A stretch of 64,000 nt of DNA from Leptospira adleri (GCF_002811985.1 NZ_NPDU01000024.1:1-64000); one strand, 5' to 3'. Numbered from the stretch's first letter, positions 1 to 9,321 are shown. A program made the numbers and translations. Notes: generated by a model from the letters alone, not told the origin.

Positions 1-1457
1 GCAATCGGAACTTGAAGTGCTCCTTCAATGCGCCGAATCTTATCTCCGCCATTTTCAATTCCAATAACCGGAACAATGATTTTATTCGCGAGAGTTAAAC
101 CAAGTTCACTACTTTCTAAAGAGCAAAGTTCATTCCAGTCTTCCAGACGCGTTTTAAAGCCATCCAGAAAGTGTTCTTGGCCTCCGTTGGTCTCTATTCC
201 CGCGATGTCCCAGGGAAACGCCTGTAAAGCCTGAATAAAGTCTTTCTGGATCTGATCAGGACGCCTTCTCTGAATATCAGAATAAAGTTCGTAGAATTTT
301 CCTAAAGGTGAAAGTCCGAGGCCGACGATTGCAGAGAAATCCGATCGCTCTGTTTTACCGAGAGATAAGTCAAGAGCCAAAGCCAACTGCCAACCAGCAA
401 ATGATTCGGGTCGTTCGAATTTCCAAGTTTGAATAAGCCCTTTGAATTTCTGGCCGACTTCAGGAAGAGGATCGTTCTGTCTTTCTTGCGCGAATGTAAT
501 TGGATCTTCGTCTCGTTCTTTCTGGAGTAAATCAAGCGGAGCTCCGGCCGGCCACGATGATCGCTCGGTCCCGTCTGGGTCCGTAACCAAGGCTTGGTAT
601 TTCTTCCTAATCCATTCTTTGTAACGTTCGGAATTAAAAACGTATTCCCCTACGCAATTCGGCGCGATCGTCGTATAGGAAAGAATCGCATCGATACCCC
701 ATACGGTTCCGAGTTTAAGAGCGGCCCGTTCCAACCAACGGTATTTCCGACGCATCGTCGATTCGCTCTCTACATCTTTCTCTTCGTCCGGATCATCCAT
801 GAGAAGCGCATCCGGCCGGAAGTTCTTATGACGTTTCCCGCGGATCGCGTTCCCCCACCCTTTCGCGATAACCCGGAATCCTCCCATAAAAACCAAATCA
901 AAATCCGACCACGAAACATTTTGGCCCTTAATATCTTTCTTCGGAAGTAGTTCGGGAAAATCTTTCGAGAGAGCTGCATTGTCCTCTATTTCCTCCTGGA
1001 TCTTCCGTAAGAATTCTTTCGCCTGATTTAAGGTGGAGGATATCAAAATAGGGAATTTCCATGTTCCGGTCAAAAGAAGCCAAAGGACTCCGCACAATGT
1101 CAGAATCGTCGACTTACCGAATCCGCGGGAAAGCGCAACTAAGGAGCGAACCGGTTTCCTGTTTTTACTTCCGTCTTTGTTCCGCGTAGATCGATATGAT
1201 TGAATAAGATGGATGAGTTCCATCTGTTGTTCACCGAAAGGAATTGAAAAATAATGTGGGAAATAATGCCTGCAGAAGAAAAGATATGAGCCTCGTTTAC
1301 CGGTAGCACGCTTTCGGCAGATATTCTTCTCGCGATTCGCTCCAACTACTTTCGATTTGAGTCTTTCGGAAACGTTACGGACCGCTTCGCCAAGGATTGA
1401 GGGGTCTACGTTTTCATAAGGAGTTCCTTTTAGGATCTCCGAAAGATCGATCTTCAC
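1..1457 (-). CDS. Terminase large subunit (TerL), 3' end beyond the window
   Basis: This is the ATPase/nuclease motor that packages phage DNA into proheads. At least 485 codons are present and the frame is open at base 1. The ATPase Walker A is SRGFGKST near residue 113. An acidic Walker B-like LLMDDPDEE lies near residue 220. The start of the RNase-H-like nuclease domain, ALDLSLGKTERSDF, lies near residue 362. The GTG start overlaps the TGA of terS (GTGA), so the two are translationally coupled. The C-terminal nuclease residues are outside the window. Family assignment is from motifs and gene order and is secure. Confidence 0.93.
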   Translation of the reverse strand, partial: MKIDLSEILKGTPYENVDPSILGEAVRNVSERLKSKVVGANREKNICRKRATGKRGSYLFFCRHYFPHYFSIPFGEQQMELIHLIQSYRSTRNKDGSKNRKPVRSLVALSRGFGKSTILTLCGVLWLLLTGTWKFPILISSTLNQAKEFLRKIQEEIEDNAALSKDFPELLPKKDIKGQNVSWSDFDLVFMGGFRVIAKGWGNAIRGKRHKNFRPDALLMDDPDEEKDVESESTMRRKYRWLERAALKLGTVWGIDAILSYTTIAPNCVGEYVFNSERYKEWIRKKYQALVTDPDGTERSSWPAGAPLDLLQKERDEDPITFAQERQNDPLPEVGQKFKGLIQTWKFERPESFAGWQLALALDLSLGKTERSDFSAIVGLGLSPLGKFYELYSDIQRRRPDQIQKDFIQALQAFPWDIAGIETNGGQEHFLDGFKTRLEDWNELCSLESSELGLTLANKIIVPVIGIENGGDKIRRIEGALQVPI

Positions 1458-2020
1458 TCCCCCGCTCCTCCGGAAACGGTCTCAAGGATTTTCTCCTCAA
1501 GATAGGCTTCGAGTCCGGAGAGAAGTTTCTTTCTCGCTGATTCAGATTCGGCCTCTGTTTTATTCTTCAGGATGTATTTCGAAGTCGATAAATGAGAAAG
1601 GACTTGCTGGATTTCTTTTGGGCTTACCTTCCCTTTTCTTTTTTTAAGTTCCGCAATCCATTCTTTCAAAATCCCATAAAGATCAAACGCGATCGAGTCC
1701 GCGTTCATTCGCATTGCGTCAATTCGGCGTGACGCTTCTTTTTCGTATGCTTCTCGAAAGCGCAAAGCGACGGCCTCATCCGAATACAGCCAACGCTTAA
1801 TGGTAGAGTCGGCAACGCCCAAGACTTTCGCCGTTTGAGCGATTGTCTGGCCGTCCAAAAGCAAAAGAATCGCTTTGAACTGATCCGGATCTACATTCTT
1901 ATAGGGGTTTTCGTAAGGTGGGTCGAATACCTTGGGTGTATTCCGACCCTTTTGAGAAGATGATTTCTTCTTCGGAGCGGTTTTGCCACTTTGTCCCCTT
2001 TTGGCTTGTTTTTTCTCCAC
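1454..2020 (-). CDS. Terminase small subunit (TerS)
   Basis: This 188-residue protein is predicted to recognise the packaging site and hand DNA to TerL. After a Lys-rich N-terminus, residues about 45-75 form a helix-turn-helix (DGQTIAQTAKVLGVADSTIK) typical of small terminases. The rest is helical. It begins with GTG, 8 nt downstream of a TTTGTC late-promoter element and without a purine-rich ribosome site. It overlaps terL by 4 nt. The role is inferred from the HTH, the size and the position directly before TerL. Confidence 0.85.
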   Translation of the reverse strand: MEKKQAKRGQSGKTAPKKKSSSQKGRNTPKVFDPPYENPYKNVDPDQFKAILLLLDGQTIAQTAKVLGVADSTIKRWLYSDEAVALRFREAYEKEASRRIDAMRMNADSIAFDLYGILKEWIAELKKRKGKVSPKEIQQVLSHLSTSKYILKNKTEAESESARKKLLSGLEAYLEEKILETVSGGAGE

Positions 2021-2028
2021 AAGGCGGG

Positions 2029-2058
2029 GACAAAGTTTCGGGATTTTCTAAAAGTCAA
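2029..2058 (-). promoter_or_regulatory. Candidate late promoter of terS (TTGACT-N18-TTTGTC)
   Basis: Reading leftward, TTGACT is followed by 18 nt and TTTGTCCC, and the GTG of terS begins 8 nt later. This is one of nine sites with the same geometry in front of late transcription units. If TTTGTC acts as a -10 element, the transcript would have almost no leader. Confidence 0.6.
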
Positions 2059-2097
2059 TTCCTAAATGAATCCGAAAAGTAGATGATACTTTCGCAC

Positions 2098-2955
2098 TTA
2101 TTTCGATTTCTTTTCTTTTTTAATTTCTTCTTCGACGAATTCTTTGAGTCCCTTAATTTTCTTCAGGACCGGATCCTTTTTTATCGCGAGACGGATATAA
2201 GTTTGCAGACCACCGACTTTTTTAAAATCTCGTATGTATTTTTTTTGCATATCAGATATCTTTAAGATCCTTTTTTTGACCGCATCCTCTTCTTTCTTGA
2301 GTTCTTGAAGAAGTTGTTTCTTTTGAAGTTCGGACGACCACCAATCTGAAACTCGGTTGTTGAAATACAACTTCTCTCCGTCAAGGAGATCTGGGAGATC
2401 CTTCATCGGCTTCTTCTTTGTGGAAATAATTTCTTTACGAATTTCCGAAAGATCCCGATCAACAGTACGCAAAGGCCAACCAAATAACTCGTGAATTCTA
2501 AGACGGAGGGGAGTTTTGTATTCCCGAACATTTGAATACTGATTTCCGAAGGCCCCTCCTCTTTCGTCTTGGAGGATTTCGATTTCTTTAAACCAAATTT
2601 GAATGACTTGTTTCCGATTTTCGGGAGAATAATTTTTCGCCCAATCATTCCCAGCAACCATGACTCTTGCACGAACCCAATCCGAAAGTTCAGTAAGAAC
2701 TCTTTTACAGGGAATCGATGGAAACTTTGCTTTCTTCGATGCACGGAACCGGCGCGCTCCGTTTAAAATTTCGTAATTTCCGTTCTTATCCGGTTCTTTG
2801 GTAATATAAATCGGAATTTCGACGCCCTGCTCGGCAATTTGTTTTTCAAATGCCTTTTGTTCATCGTCGGGAACATCCCGCATAAAGTTGTCTTTATGAA
2901 TTACAAGTTTATCGAGTGGAATATCTTCCACGTTAGAATAGCGGATTTTAGGCAT
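2098..2955 (-). CDS. ParB-like nuclease-domain protein of the late region
   Basis: This 285-residue protein has an N-terminal ParB/sulfiredoxin-fold domain: IPLDKLVIHKDNFMRDVP, then EILNGARRFRASK, which resembles the ParB GxRR box. The C-terminus is helical, Lys-rich and probably DNA-binding. The ATG at 2955 was chosen because it lies 4 nt after a late-promoter element. An upstream in-frame TTG (2964) lies inside that element. Its late-type promoter and place next to the terminase suggest a role in packaging or DNA processing, not plasmid partition. It has no ParA next to it. Confidence 0.75.
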   Translation of the reverse strand: MPKIRYSNVEDIPLDKLVIHKDNFMRDVPDDEQKAFEKQIAEQGVEIPIYITKEPDKNGNYEILNGARRFRASKKAKFPSIPCKRVLTELSDWVRARVMVAGNDWAKNYSPENRKQVIQIWFKEIEILQDERGGAFGNQYSNVREYKTPLRLRIHELFGWPLRTVDRDLSEIRKEIISTKKKPMKDLPDLLDGEKLYFNNRVSDWWSSELQKKQLLQELKKEEDAVKKRILKISDMQKKYIRDFKKVGGLQTYIRLAIKKDPVLKKIKGLKEFVEEEIKKEKKSK

Positions 2956-2959
2956 AAGA

Positions 2960-2989
2960 GACAAATCCGGGTATTTAACTTTATGTCGA
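2960..2989 (-). promoter_or_regulatory. Candidate late promoter of the ParB-like gene (TCGACA-N18-TTTGTC)
   Basis: Reading leftward this is TCGACA, 18 nt, TTTGTCTC, then ATG 4 nt later. It is the most divergent of the nine sites (TCG instead of TTG, and TTTGTCT instead of TTTGTCC), but the spacing is identical. Confidence 0.45.
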
Positions 2990-2999
2990 GAATTTTTAG

Positions 3000-3017
3000 A
3001 ACCGGTTCCTACCGGTT
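3000..3017 (-). terminator. Hairpin at the end of the lipoprotein operon
   Basis: AACCGGT and ACCGGTT form a perfect 7-bp stem with a TCCT loop, starting 14 nt past the stop of the 3031-3543 gene. The following T-run on the leftward strand is poor (CTAAAAATT), so it may be a weak terminator or a binding site. Confidence 0.4.
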
Positions 3018-3030
3018 TTAAAGTAAACGA

Positions 3031-3543
3031 TTACAGCGGCGGATAGGCGAATATTCCGTTCCTTTCCTCGATATCCAAATAATTCGCGCTTCCTCCGGTC
3101 GCAGGCTTTATCTGCAGCAGATACCCTCTTAAATTTGAAAGGGAACCGGCTTTCAGTTTGTTCGGAAGTGGGAAATTACATGGCCCGGTGAACTGAACGT
3201 ACATCGTGACTTCATTGTATTGGAGATTGGAACTGAAAGGAAGTGGGTAAAAATTTGATTTCGAATTTGCAGCTAACGTTCCGAAATCATAAAACGAAGG
3301 CATTCCAGAATTTACTGCAGTTGAGCTCGCGTTACAAGTTGAGTTATCGTATATTTTTACAGCCACAGGCGCTGAAGTTAAATTTTCTACTCTCAGCAAA
3401 GTATCCATTCTTACGAATGCACCGTAAAGAATTGAGGATGAAATTGGATCGTTTTGATCGTCTTCCTTGTGATCTCGTTTGCAAGTCGGAATGAGAAGTG
3501 AAATACAAAGTAAAAGCGTAATTTTCAAAAAAAGGTTTTTCAT
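3031..3543 (-). CDS. Putative lipoprotein, function unknown
   Basis: This is a 170-residue protein. The N-terminus MKNLFLKITLLLCISLLIPT ends at a Cys (about residue 21), compatible with a spirochaetal lipobox. The mature part has β-rich, Asn/Ser-rich composition. The ATG at 3543 is supported by an upstream TAGGAA at good spacing; an ORF start 36 nt further upstream lies inside the preceding gene. It is the last gene of a three-gene leftward operon encoding exported proteins. No family was recognised. It is likely surface-exposed and a lysogenic-conversion candidate. Confidence 0.6.
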   Translation of the reverse strand: MKNLFLKITLLLCISLLIPTCKRDHKEDDQNDPISSSILYGAFVRMDTLLRVENLTSAPVAVKIYDNSTCNASSTAVNSGMPSFYDFGTLAANSKSNFYPLPFSSNLQYNEVTMYVQFTGPCNFPLPNKLKAGSLSNLRGYLLQIKPATGGSANYLDIEERNGIFAYPPL

Positions 3544-3551
3544 ATAATTTC

Positions 3552-4586
3552 CTACCAACATATTCCAGAAAAAAAGCAAGCGGCGCCCAAATCAAAAGAA
3601 TTTATTGAGACTGAAAAATTTGCGACCGAATTGTTTGAATCGACGACTGTAACTACGAAATAGTATTTTCCGAGAAAGTTCCCGGTTGGAGGGCCACTCA
3701 GCACCCCGTCCGAAGACATGGCCGCGCCCGGCGGAGTCTGTCCATTCATATACCAAGTGTAAGGGGGAAATCCGCCTTGTGCTTGAAATGGAATCACATA
3801 CGAATCGAAAATCCATCGAACTAAACATTCAGGCTGACAAGTCGTAGAACTCAAACTTGCCGATTGACCATTCGATAAGATTGAGTAATTCAAATTAATC
3901 TGTAGATCCTGTCCATCAACATCTTTACCTTTTACAACGAGAGCCTTGTGAGCTCCTTTCGGAACATTCTGATCCAATTGAAAAACAATTTGATCATTGT
4001 AGATATCTTTTCGCTTTATAACGAAATTGCTTCCGATAAAATCTCCGACTGATCCAGAAAGATTTATTGAACTCCCTTCGATTGATTTTGAAGTTTGAAC
4101 GGTGACAGTTGTATTTGGATAGATCGTAGAACCATTCGAAGGCGAGATCGATAATACGTTCGGAGGCAAAGGCTCCTCGCCAGTAGAAATAAATCCCGAA
4201 TAAAAAGTTTGAATCGGAGTTCCTCCAACTCCATAACACCGATCGGCGGTCGCGCAACCTGTCTGCCCGCCGAATAGTCCGGCGTCCCGTCCGCATTTTT
4301 TACCATTCACATCGGATTGCCAATACAATCCATCTGCGCAGTAACCGACAGTGTATCCAGAATCGCAACTCACACATTTCCCTACTCCCGGACCCGGAGG
4401 AGGAATCTTACTAGGATCAGGAAGATAGTCACAATAAACAGGTTTTGGTCCGAATTTTGAAGTATCCCAATACGTGCAAATCCCGATCGCGACGAAGAGA
4501 ACTTCTTTATCGCCGCATCGAAAATACGAAGCAAAAGAGGAAGTAAACAAAACAAAAAGTAAAATATATTTTGAAGATAATTTCAT
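3552..4586 (-). CDS. Secreted Cys-rich protein with Ig-like repeats
   Basis: This is a 344-residue protein with an N-terminal signal sequence (residues 1-20, ending SFASYFRC). A Cys-rich segment follows at about residues 23-125, with pairs such as CVSCDSGY. A Big-type β-sandwich lies near 140-235 (PPNVLSISPSNGSTIYPNTT). A putative-Ig (He_PIG-type) repeat lies near 260-330 (GGFPPYTWYMNGQTPPGAAM). Such repeats occur in adhesins and surface proteins. Its start overlaps the upstream stop by 4 nt. Surface location is inferred from the signal and domains. Confidence 0.6.
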   Translation of the reverse strand: MKLSSKYILLFVLFTSSFASYFRCGDKEVLFVAIGICTYWDTSKFGPKPVYCDYLPDPSKIPPPGPGVGKCVSCDSGYTVGYCADGLYWQSDVNGKKCGRDAGLFGGQTGCATADRCYGVGGTPIQTFYSGFISTGEEPLPPNVLSISPSNGSTIYPNTTVTVQTSKSIEGSSINLSGSVGDFIGSNFVIKRKDIYNDQIVFQLDQNVPKGAHKALVVKGKDVDGQDLQINLNYSILSNGQSASLSSTTCQPECLVRWIFDSYVIPFQAQGGFPPYTWYMNGQTPPGAAMSSDGVLSGPPTGNFLGKYYFVVTVVDSNNSVANFSVSINSFDLGAACFFSGICW

Positions 4587-5845
4587 TGAGCCAAATTCCT
4601 ATATGAATCCAGCACCGCCTTTACCGCGGGCTGATCAAAAATACTTTTGTTTAAATTGTAGTTCGATTGTTTTAGGGATTCGATGACTGCTTGCTTTAAA
4701 CTATCCTGATTAATTGGTAGCGACCACTGAAAATCGGAACTCTTATTTACTTCAACATCCCTAAGAACAGAGATTTCATTTTTTGTCTGAACATACAGAT
4801 CTTCATTTCCGGATGAAATCCTTATCCGTAGCGGTTCCATCATTTTTCTAAATGGTCGGAACTGCAATGTGTCCTCGAACACGTTTACAATTTTTAGATA
4901 AGGATCTATAGTGTAAACGGCATCCTCAACGTTGCTCAATGCGTATATGACCCCATCCTTGTTAACCGCAACACTACTTATGTAAGGTGCTTTATACGAT
5001 TTTCCTAAAGTATTTGTAAACGAGAAAGATTCGATTTTATTTTCTAAAATAAACGAACCGTTCTGATTTTCCTTATAAACTGAAATTCGCTTACCTACAT
5101 TTTCCGAGACTACGAGGGATTTTTGATTTGAAGAATACGAAACATCAATGATTCCAATAGGCGTCGGATTTATGGATATCTCACTTATCGATTGATTTTC
5201 AACTGAGAAGATTTTAAGAGATCCGGAAGGAGCCCTAAAAAGAATCTCCCCTTTTTCTGTTTTAAAGTTAAACAACTTCGAAACCTGAATCGTTGAATCA
5301 TTGCACGATGGTGTTTTCACGACAGACCCGACGGCGGTATATTGAAAACAGGTATTTAAAAATCCAGTTTTCGATACCAAAAGGATTTTCCCAGAGGGGA
5401 GAACAAGAATTGAGGAATAATTTGTAAGCGAGGAATCTTGGAAGTAAGAAATCTTCCCAGGATTTTTTGAATAAATAATATTCCCTTTTGTTGAATCAAG
5501 TATAAATAAATTTACATCGGTCGGACGTGACAGTGGATCTCTTATAAGTGGATCTAAGGAGACGATTGAAAAATCTTGAATTTTTCTTAGTTCAGGAAAA
5601 TGGGGATCATTATTGAAAAGGAATCCTAAATTTTCTACAACTTCGGGGTTAATTTGGAATCGAGTTTCAGGTGAGGACGTTATATTAAAATCCGGGCCGC
5701 TCCCAGAACCATTTATTACATTTGCAAAATTTGGATTTAATCCAATTGCCGAAAGCCAAAGTAAATTACTTGGATTAGAAACTTTGCTACAACTTAAATG
5801 AGTTAAGAGCCCCAAAGAGACGCAAATTGATCCTATTTTTGACAT
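4583..5845 (-). CDS. Exported β-propeller-like protein, possible lipoprotein
   Basis: This 420-residue protein has a short hydrophobic leader and a Cys at about residue 19 (LLTHLSC), a weak lipobox. The rest has repeated short β-strand motifs with NKDGVIYALSNVEDAVYTID-like segments, as in NHL/YncE-type propellers. It is the first gene of the 3031-5845 operon and overlaps its successor by 4 nt. No enzyme residues were recognised. Ligand binding or a surface role is inference. Confidence 0.5.
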   Translation of the reverse strand: MSKIGSICVSLGLLTHLSCSKVSNPSNLLWLSAIGLNPNFANVINGSGSGPDFNITSSPETRFQINPEVVENLGFLFNNDPHFPELRKIQDFSIVSLDPLIRDPLSRPTDVNLFILDSTKGNIIYSKNPGKISYFQDSSLTNYSSILVLPSGKILLVSKTGFLNTCFQYTAVGSVVKTPSCNDSTIQVSKLFNFKTEKGEILFRAPSGSLKIFSVENQSISEISINPTPIGIIDVSYSSNQKSLVVSENVGKRISVYKENQNGSFILENKIESFSFTNTLGKSYKAPYISSVAVNKDGVIYALSNVEDAVYTIDPYLKIVNVFEDTLQFRPFRKMMEPLRIRISSGNEDLYVQTKNEISVLRDVEVNKSSDFQWSLPINQDSLKQAVIESLKQSNYNLNKSIFDQPAVKAVLDSYRNLAQ

Positions 5846-6217
5846 ATTTAGCCAATCTTCCCATAGAATTGCTTATGTCAAGTTGCACTTACACATTTTT
5901 CGACGTTTATGATTCAAAAGTTTTAATTTACGATTTTATCTAATTTTTCATATAGGAACGGATTTATTCAGGCAACAACCCCGATCAAATTGATAAAGCC
6001 CTGTAGTTGACTTGCCACTTTTTGACATACGTCGTTTTACCTCTATACAAGGCAGCTTGCTTGATTTAAAAGTTTTCTCTATAAGAAATCCGGAATTCAA
6101 TTGGCGACATACAAGGCACTTTGTTCAAGAAAAATCAATTAGGTGCGTTCAATGGAGTAATTTTTTTGATGTAAGTTGAGCGAATGACACATCTTTCACA
6201 TTTTGTATATTGCTTCT
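5846..6217. other. 372-bp gap without a gene
   Basis: This AT-rich intergenic region lies upstream of the leftward surface-protein operon and downstream of the leftward SOS operon. It must hold the operon promoter, but no convincing leftward -35/-10 pair was seen. It does contain a strong-looking rightward promoter (6022-6049). It also has two related stretches, GACATACG...ATACAAGGCA near 6024-6053 and GACATACAAGGCA near 6108-6120. Confidence 0.5.
6022..6049 (+). promoter_or_regulatory. Orphan sigma70-type promoter, rightward
   Basis: TTGACA, 16 nt, TATACA. This is a near-consensus promoter pointing toward the 3' end of the 6218-6808 gene. No coding frame follows it, so it may drive an antisense or small RNA. 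Confidence 0.4.
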
Positions 6218-6808
6218 TTATGAAATTGAAATATGCTTTCTTAATATATTTTCGACGGATTGAATTAATTCTTTGAATTTAGCATCATGATCTGATTCCA
6301 CCCCTGCCAAAGTAGGCGATCCAAAAATTTCCGATCCTAACCTTTGAGAATCTCCTTTTGTTATGGCTTCAGATAAAAATAGATTTAATTCTCCTTCAAT
6401 ATTAATTATATAAGCCATTACTGGTTTAAATTTTTCCTTAAATTCTTCTCCAAAAACTATTCCTGCTTCATAAATATCGAATTCTAATTCTGCATACGAA
6501 TTTGATACGCCTCTCCATTCCTCTTTTATTGTTTCTTTAAATTCGTCAGGAGCCCCAATAAGAAATTCGTTATATTTTGCAAACCGAATTGGAGACCTTA
6601 ATTTTCTCAATTCATTTCGCAATTTATTTAACTTAATAAGTATTCTTTTCGCGAGCTGATAATTATTCCCTCCTCGAATTTGCTCCTTCCATGTTTTCAA
6701 ACCTTCCTTCGCGATACAAACTGTATAGACTCCTAAAATGAATGCCAAGAAATCTTTTAACAATGAGTAAACTTCCTTCCAATCGAACAAACAATCGCAA
6801 TCAAACAT
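6218..6808 (-). CDS. Membrane-anchored hypothetical protein
   Basis: This 196-residue protein has one N-terminal membrane segment at about residues 18-36 (FLAFILGVYTVCIAKEG). A charged helical cytoplasmic domain follows. The start is supported by AGAAGG upstream. It lies 15 nt downstream of the SRAP gene and is probably the last gene of the umuD-umuC-SRAP operon, which hints at a DNA-damage-linked role. Its AT content is higher than that of umuC. No family was recognised. Confidence 0.5.
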   Translation of the reverse strand: MFDCDCLFDWKEVYSLLKDFLAFILGVYTVCIAKEGLKTWKEQIRGGNNYQLAKRILIKLNKLRNELRKLRSPIRFAKYNEFLIGAPDEFKETIKEEWRGVSNSYAELEFDIYEAGIVFGEEFKEKFKPVMAYIINIEGELNLFLSEAITKGDSQRLGSEIFGSPTLAGVESDHDAKFKELIQSVENILRKHISIS

Positions 6809-6823
6809 AGCACCTTCTTTTTT

Positions 6824-7558
6824 TTAAAATAAATTCTCTTCGGTCAACTCCGGATAACTGAACTCTAAATTTACTTCCAAAGTATTTGAGTTTTCTTTTC
6901 TCGATGTTATCAACTTTGAGATTGTGTAGGCTTCCATTTTTTCTTCTGGGAAAATCTTAAACAATTTTCGAATTTCTTTTTCATCTTTCAGATCCGGATT
7001 TATCCAAGCCCCCTCCTCTTTCTTCGGAAGTATCAACGGCATCCTTTTTTTAGAATTATGGATCCGGGACATGAATTTATTCGCGTCCGTTGTTAAAATG
7101 GAGAATGAGTATATTGTTTCTTTCGATGCTGGATTCTTCCAAGAATCCCAAATACCTGCAAAAGAAAAGATCTCCTGGTCTTTCAGAAAAATGAAATAGG
7201 GGTATTTCTTTCCCTTGAAGTCCTGCCATTCAAAAAAACCAGTCGATGGTATGAGACAACGCTTAGACCTGATCACACCACGAAATGACGGCTTTTCAAA
7301 AACCGATTCTGATCTAGCGTTCGGAGTATATTCTTGAATTTCCTTTGCGGAAACTTCCGTCTTTGTCCAGGAAGGAATTAGGCCCCAAACGAAATTTTGA
7401 ATAAACTTCGGGTTGTCTCCGGTGATAATAGGGCGCGGGCGATGTTGGAAAGCGTTTTCGTGGTATATTGGCTGGAATTTTTCCGGATGAATCAGCTCGG
7501 CGTTGTATCTCTTCTTCAGACTCATCGCGTCCGCTGACATCGAGTTATGAAAGCACAT
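6824..7558 (-). CDS. SRAP (SOS response-associated peptidase, YedK/HMCES family)
   Basis: This 244-residue protein belongs to a family that crosslinks to abasic sites in single-stranded DNA. The catalytic Cys2 follows the initiator Met (MCFHNS). Asn80 and Arg82 sit in PNARSES, Glu110 in [12 protein letters not shown], and His167 in [11 protein letters not shown]. All key residues of the family are present. It overlaps umuC by 14 nt, so damage tolerance and abasic-site protection are expressed together. Confidence 0.9.
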   Translation of the reverse strand: MCFHNSMSADAMSLKKRYNAELIHPEKFQPIYHENAFQHRPRPIITGDNPKFIQNFVWGLIPSWTKTEVSAKEIQEYTPNARSESVFEKPSFRGVIRSKRCLIPSTGFFEWQDFKGKKYPYFIFLKDQEIFSFAGIWDSWKNPASKETIYSFSILTTDANKFMSRIHNSKKRMPLILPKKEEGAWINPDLKDEKEIRKLFKIFPEEKMEAYTISKLITSRKENSNTLEVNLEFSYPELTEENLF

Positions 7559-8807
7559 TGATTATCTCCTTCCAGTCAGTCGTATAGTTCGGGGAATGGT
7601 GTTCCTGTCTAAGTTTCCAAGAGTCTTTTTGGGCGGTAACAGCGAGACGGATCCGCTCCTTACCGAATTTCGAATTCATCGAGTCTATGACTTCCATGAT
7701 TTTCGCATCCCGTGGACGATCGACGCAATCAAAAAGTCCCGGCTGAATTCCGGTTCCCGAAACAATTCCGTCCAAAACGATCCCGGCTTTTTTATATTTG
7801 AATCCTGGTTTGTATATCTGCCGAAGTCCGGCGAGTGCGTAGCGAACAATCTCAAAGGTGGAATCCGAAGCAACCGGGAGTCGGACAACGATGTTCCGGG
7901 CATATTGCTCCAGATCTTGCCTGTGCGGGTTTGTATGAATAAAAACGAGAACCATATTCGCAAAACTTTTTTGCCTCCGGAGTTTGTAGGCGGCACGGCT
8001 CGCAAAAGTAGCAACTGCCGCGGCCATTGAATCGAAATCTTCCTGCATCTCTCCGAAAGACCGGGCGATCGAAATCGATTTTTTTTCCGCGTCCGGAGGA
8101 ACGAGACCAGAACAGGGAATTCCTCGGAGTTCGTAATTCATCCGCGCACCGACGACCGTTAAGTTTTTCCGAACCCAGTGGACATTCATCCGGGAAAAAT
8201 CATATGCGGTTTCGATCCCTACCTTTTCAAGTTTCTTCCGGTAACTCGGGCCGACTCCCCAAACGTCCCCGATCGATACCATCCGGAGCGCTTCTTCTCT
8301 GACGCTTTCGTTTTTTATGATATAGACTCCGTTATATTCTTTTCGCTTCTTCGCGATATGGTTCGCGAGTTTCGCAAGCGTCCGAGTTGGTCCCATGCCG
8401 ACGCTCACAGGAATTCCGGTGTTTCTCGGAATCGTTTCCTTGATTCGTCTCGCGATTCCCGGATGGCTTTCCTCTGCGATGCCGGAAAATCCCAGGAATG
8501 CCTCATCGATGGAATAGATTTCCATTTCCGGAGAGAAATCGGAAAGAAGATTCATTACTCTTCTGGAAATATCTCCGTATAGAGTATAATTGGAAGAAAA
8601 CATTTCGATCCGGTTTTCCGTGAAATATTCCTTTCGGAGAAAAACCGCTTCTCCCATTTTTACCCCGAGGTCTTTTGCTTCCTGGCTCCGCGATACAACG
8701 CACCCGTCATTGTTCGAAAGAACGACAACCGGTTTTTTTTGAAGATCCGGTCTAAAAATACGCTCACAAGAAACGTAGAAGGAATTACAGTCGATAAGCG
8801 CGTACAT
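7545..8807 (-). CDS. umuC: Y-family DNA polymerase, UmuC (Pol V catalytic subunit)
   Basis: This 420-residue protein, full length for UmuC, performs translesion synthesis. Asp6 of [14 protein letters not shown] and Asp101-Glu102 of [10 protein letters not shown] are the metal-binding catalytic residues. An HhH region ([19 protein letters not shown]) and a little-finger domain follow. It overlaps umuD by 23 nt and the SRAP gene by 14 nt. Plasmid- and phage-borne umuDC operons of this type are known from mutagenesis-promoting elements. Confidence 0.95.
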   Translation of the reverse strand: MYALIDCNSFYVSCERIFRPDLQKKPVVVLSNNDGCVVSRSQEAKDLGVKMGEAVFLRKEYFTENRIEMFSSNYTLYGDISRRVMNLLSDFSPEMEIYSIDEAFLGFSGIAEESHPGIARRIKETIPRNTGIPVSVGMGPTRTLAKLANHIAKKRKEYNGVYIIKNESVREEALRMVSIGDVWGVGPSYRKKLEKVGIETAYDFSRMNVHWVRKNLTVVGARMNYELRGIPCSGLVPPDAEKKSISIARSFGEMQEDFDSMAAAVATFASRAAYKLRRQKSFANMVLVFIHTNPHRQDLEQYARNIVVRLPVASDSTFEIVRYALAGLRQIYKPGFKYKKAGIVLDGIVSGTGIQPGLFDCVDRPRDAKIMEVIDSMNSKFGKERIRLAVTAQKDSWKLRQEHHSPNYTTDWKEIINVLS

Positions 8808-9237
8808 TTCTGGCCCTGTGTGTTATCCACATGACGGTCCCCCAAATCTGGAAATCATTCTCCTTCGTGACTCGAATCGGCTTGTATTCGGGATTTGCCG
8901 GTATCAGCCACCCTTCACTTTTTTCTATTTTAAGAAACTTCAAGAGAAAGGCCCCATCAATCGAACAAACCACCGGGTCTCCATCAATCGGTCGAACAGA
9001 TTTGTCTATGACGAGGATGTCCCCTTCCGCAATCATCGCGCCGATCATCGAGTTTCCACGGACCCGTCCGAAAAAAGTTGAATTCGGATTTTTCACGACC
9101 GCTTCTGTCAAATCGAGAACGTTTTCTAAATACTCTTCCGCCGGAGATGAGAAGCCCGCGCTTATTCCTTCAAGGAACGGGTATTCGTTTCCAGGCGTAA
9201 ATTTTGGTTTTAGAATTTCTATCTCTGAAATCGCCAC
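8785..9237 (-). CDS. umuD: UmuD-like S24 self-cleaving protein
   Basis: This is a 150-residue protein. The RecA-stimulated cleavage site is Ala27-Gly28 in [13 protein letters not shown]. The catalytic dyad is Ser63 (GNSMIG) and Lys100 (GAFLLKFLK), with the same 37-residue separation as E. coli UmuD Ser60/Lys97. There is no DNA-binding domain, so it is UmuD rather than LexA. It is the first gene of the leftward SOS-like operon. Confidence 0.92.
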   Translation of the reverse strand: MAISEIEILKPKFTPGNEYPFLEGISAGFSSPAEEYLENVLDLTEAVVKNPNSTFFGRVRGNSMIGAMIAEGDILVIDKSVRPIDGDPVVCSIDGAFLLKFLKIEKSEGWLIPANPEYKPIRVTKENDFQIWGTVMWITHRARNVRAYRL

Positions 9238-9243
9238 AACTAC

Positions 9244-9272
9244 ACATTAGTATACCTATAAAAGAAAGTCAA
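9244..9272 (-). promoter_or_regulatory. Promoter of the umuDC operon
   Basis: Reading leftward: TTGACT, 17 nt, TAATGT, ending 6 nt before the umuD ATG. The spacer contains a symmetric GTATAC, a possible repressor contact. The TTTG-N5-CAAA box recalled for the Leptospira SOS response was not found here. Confidence 0.4.
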
Positions 9273-9321
9273 TTTTACTCTTTTGTTCCTTTTAAAAAAC
9301 TACTCGTTAATGCGACAGTAA

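Noticed and set aside
7596..8582. Several long frames opposite umuC
   Set aside because: They are antisense shadows of a fully conserved polymerase gene.
9238..9321. Search for an SOS box of type TTTG-N5-CAAA before umuD
   Set aside because: No match was found; only a sigma70-like promoter and a symmetric GTATAC were seen.
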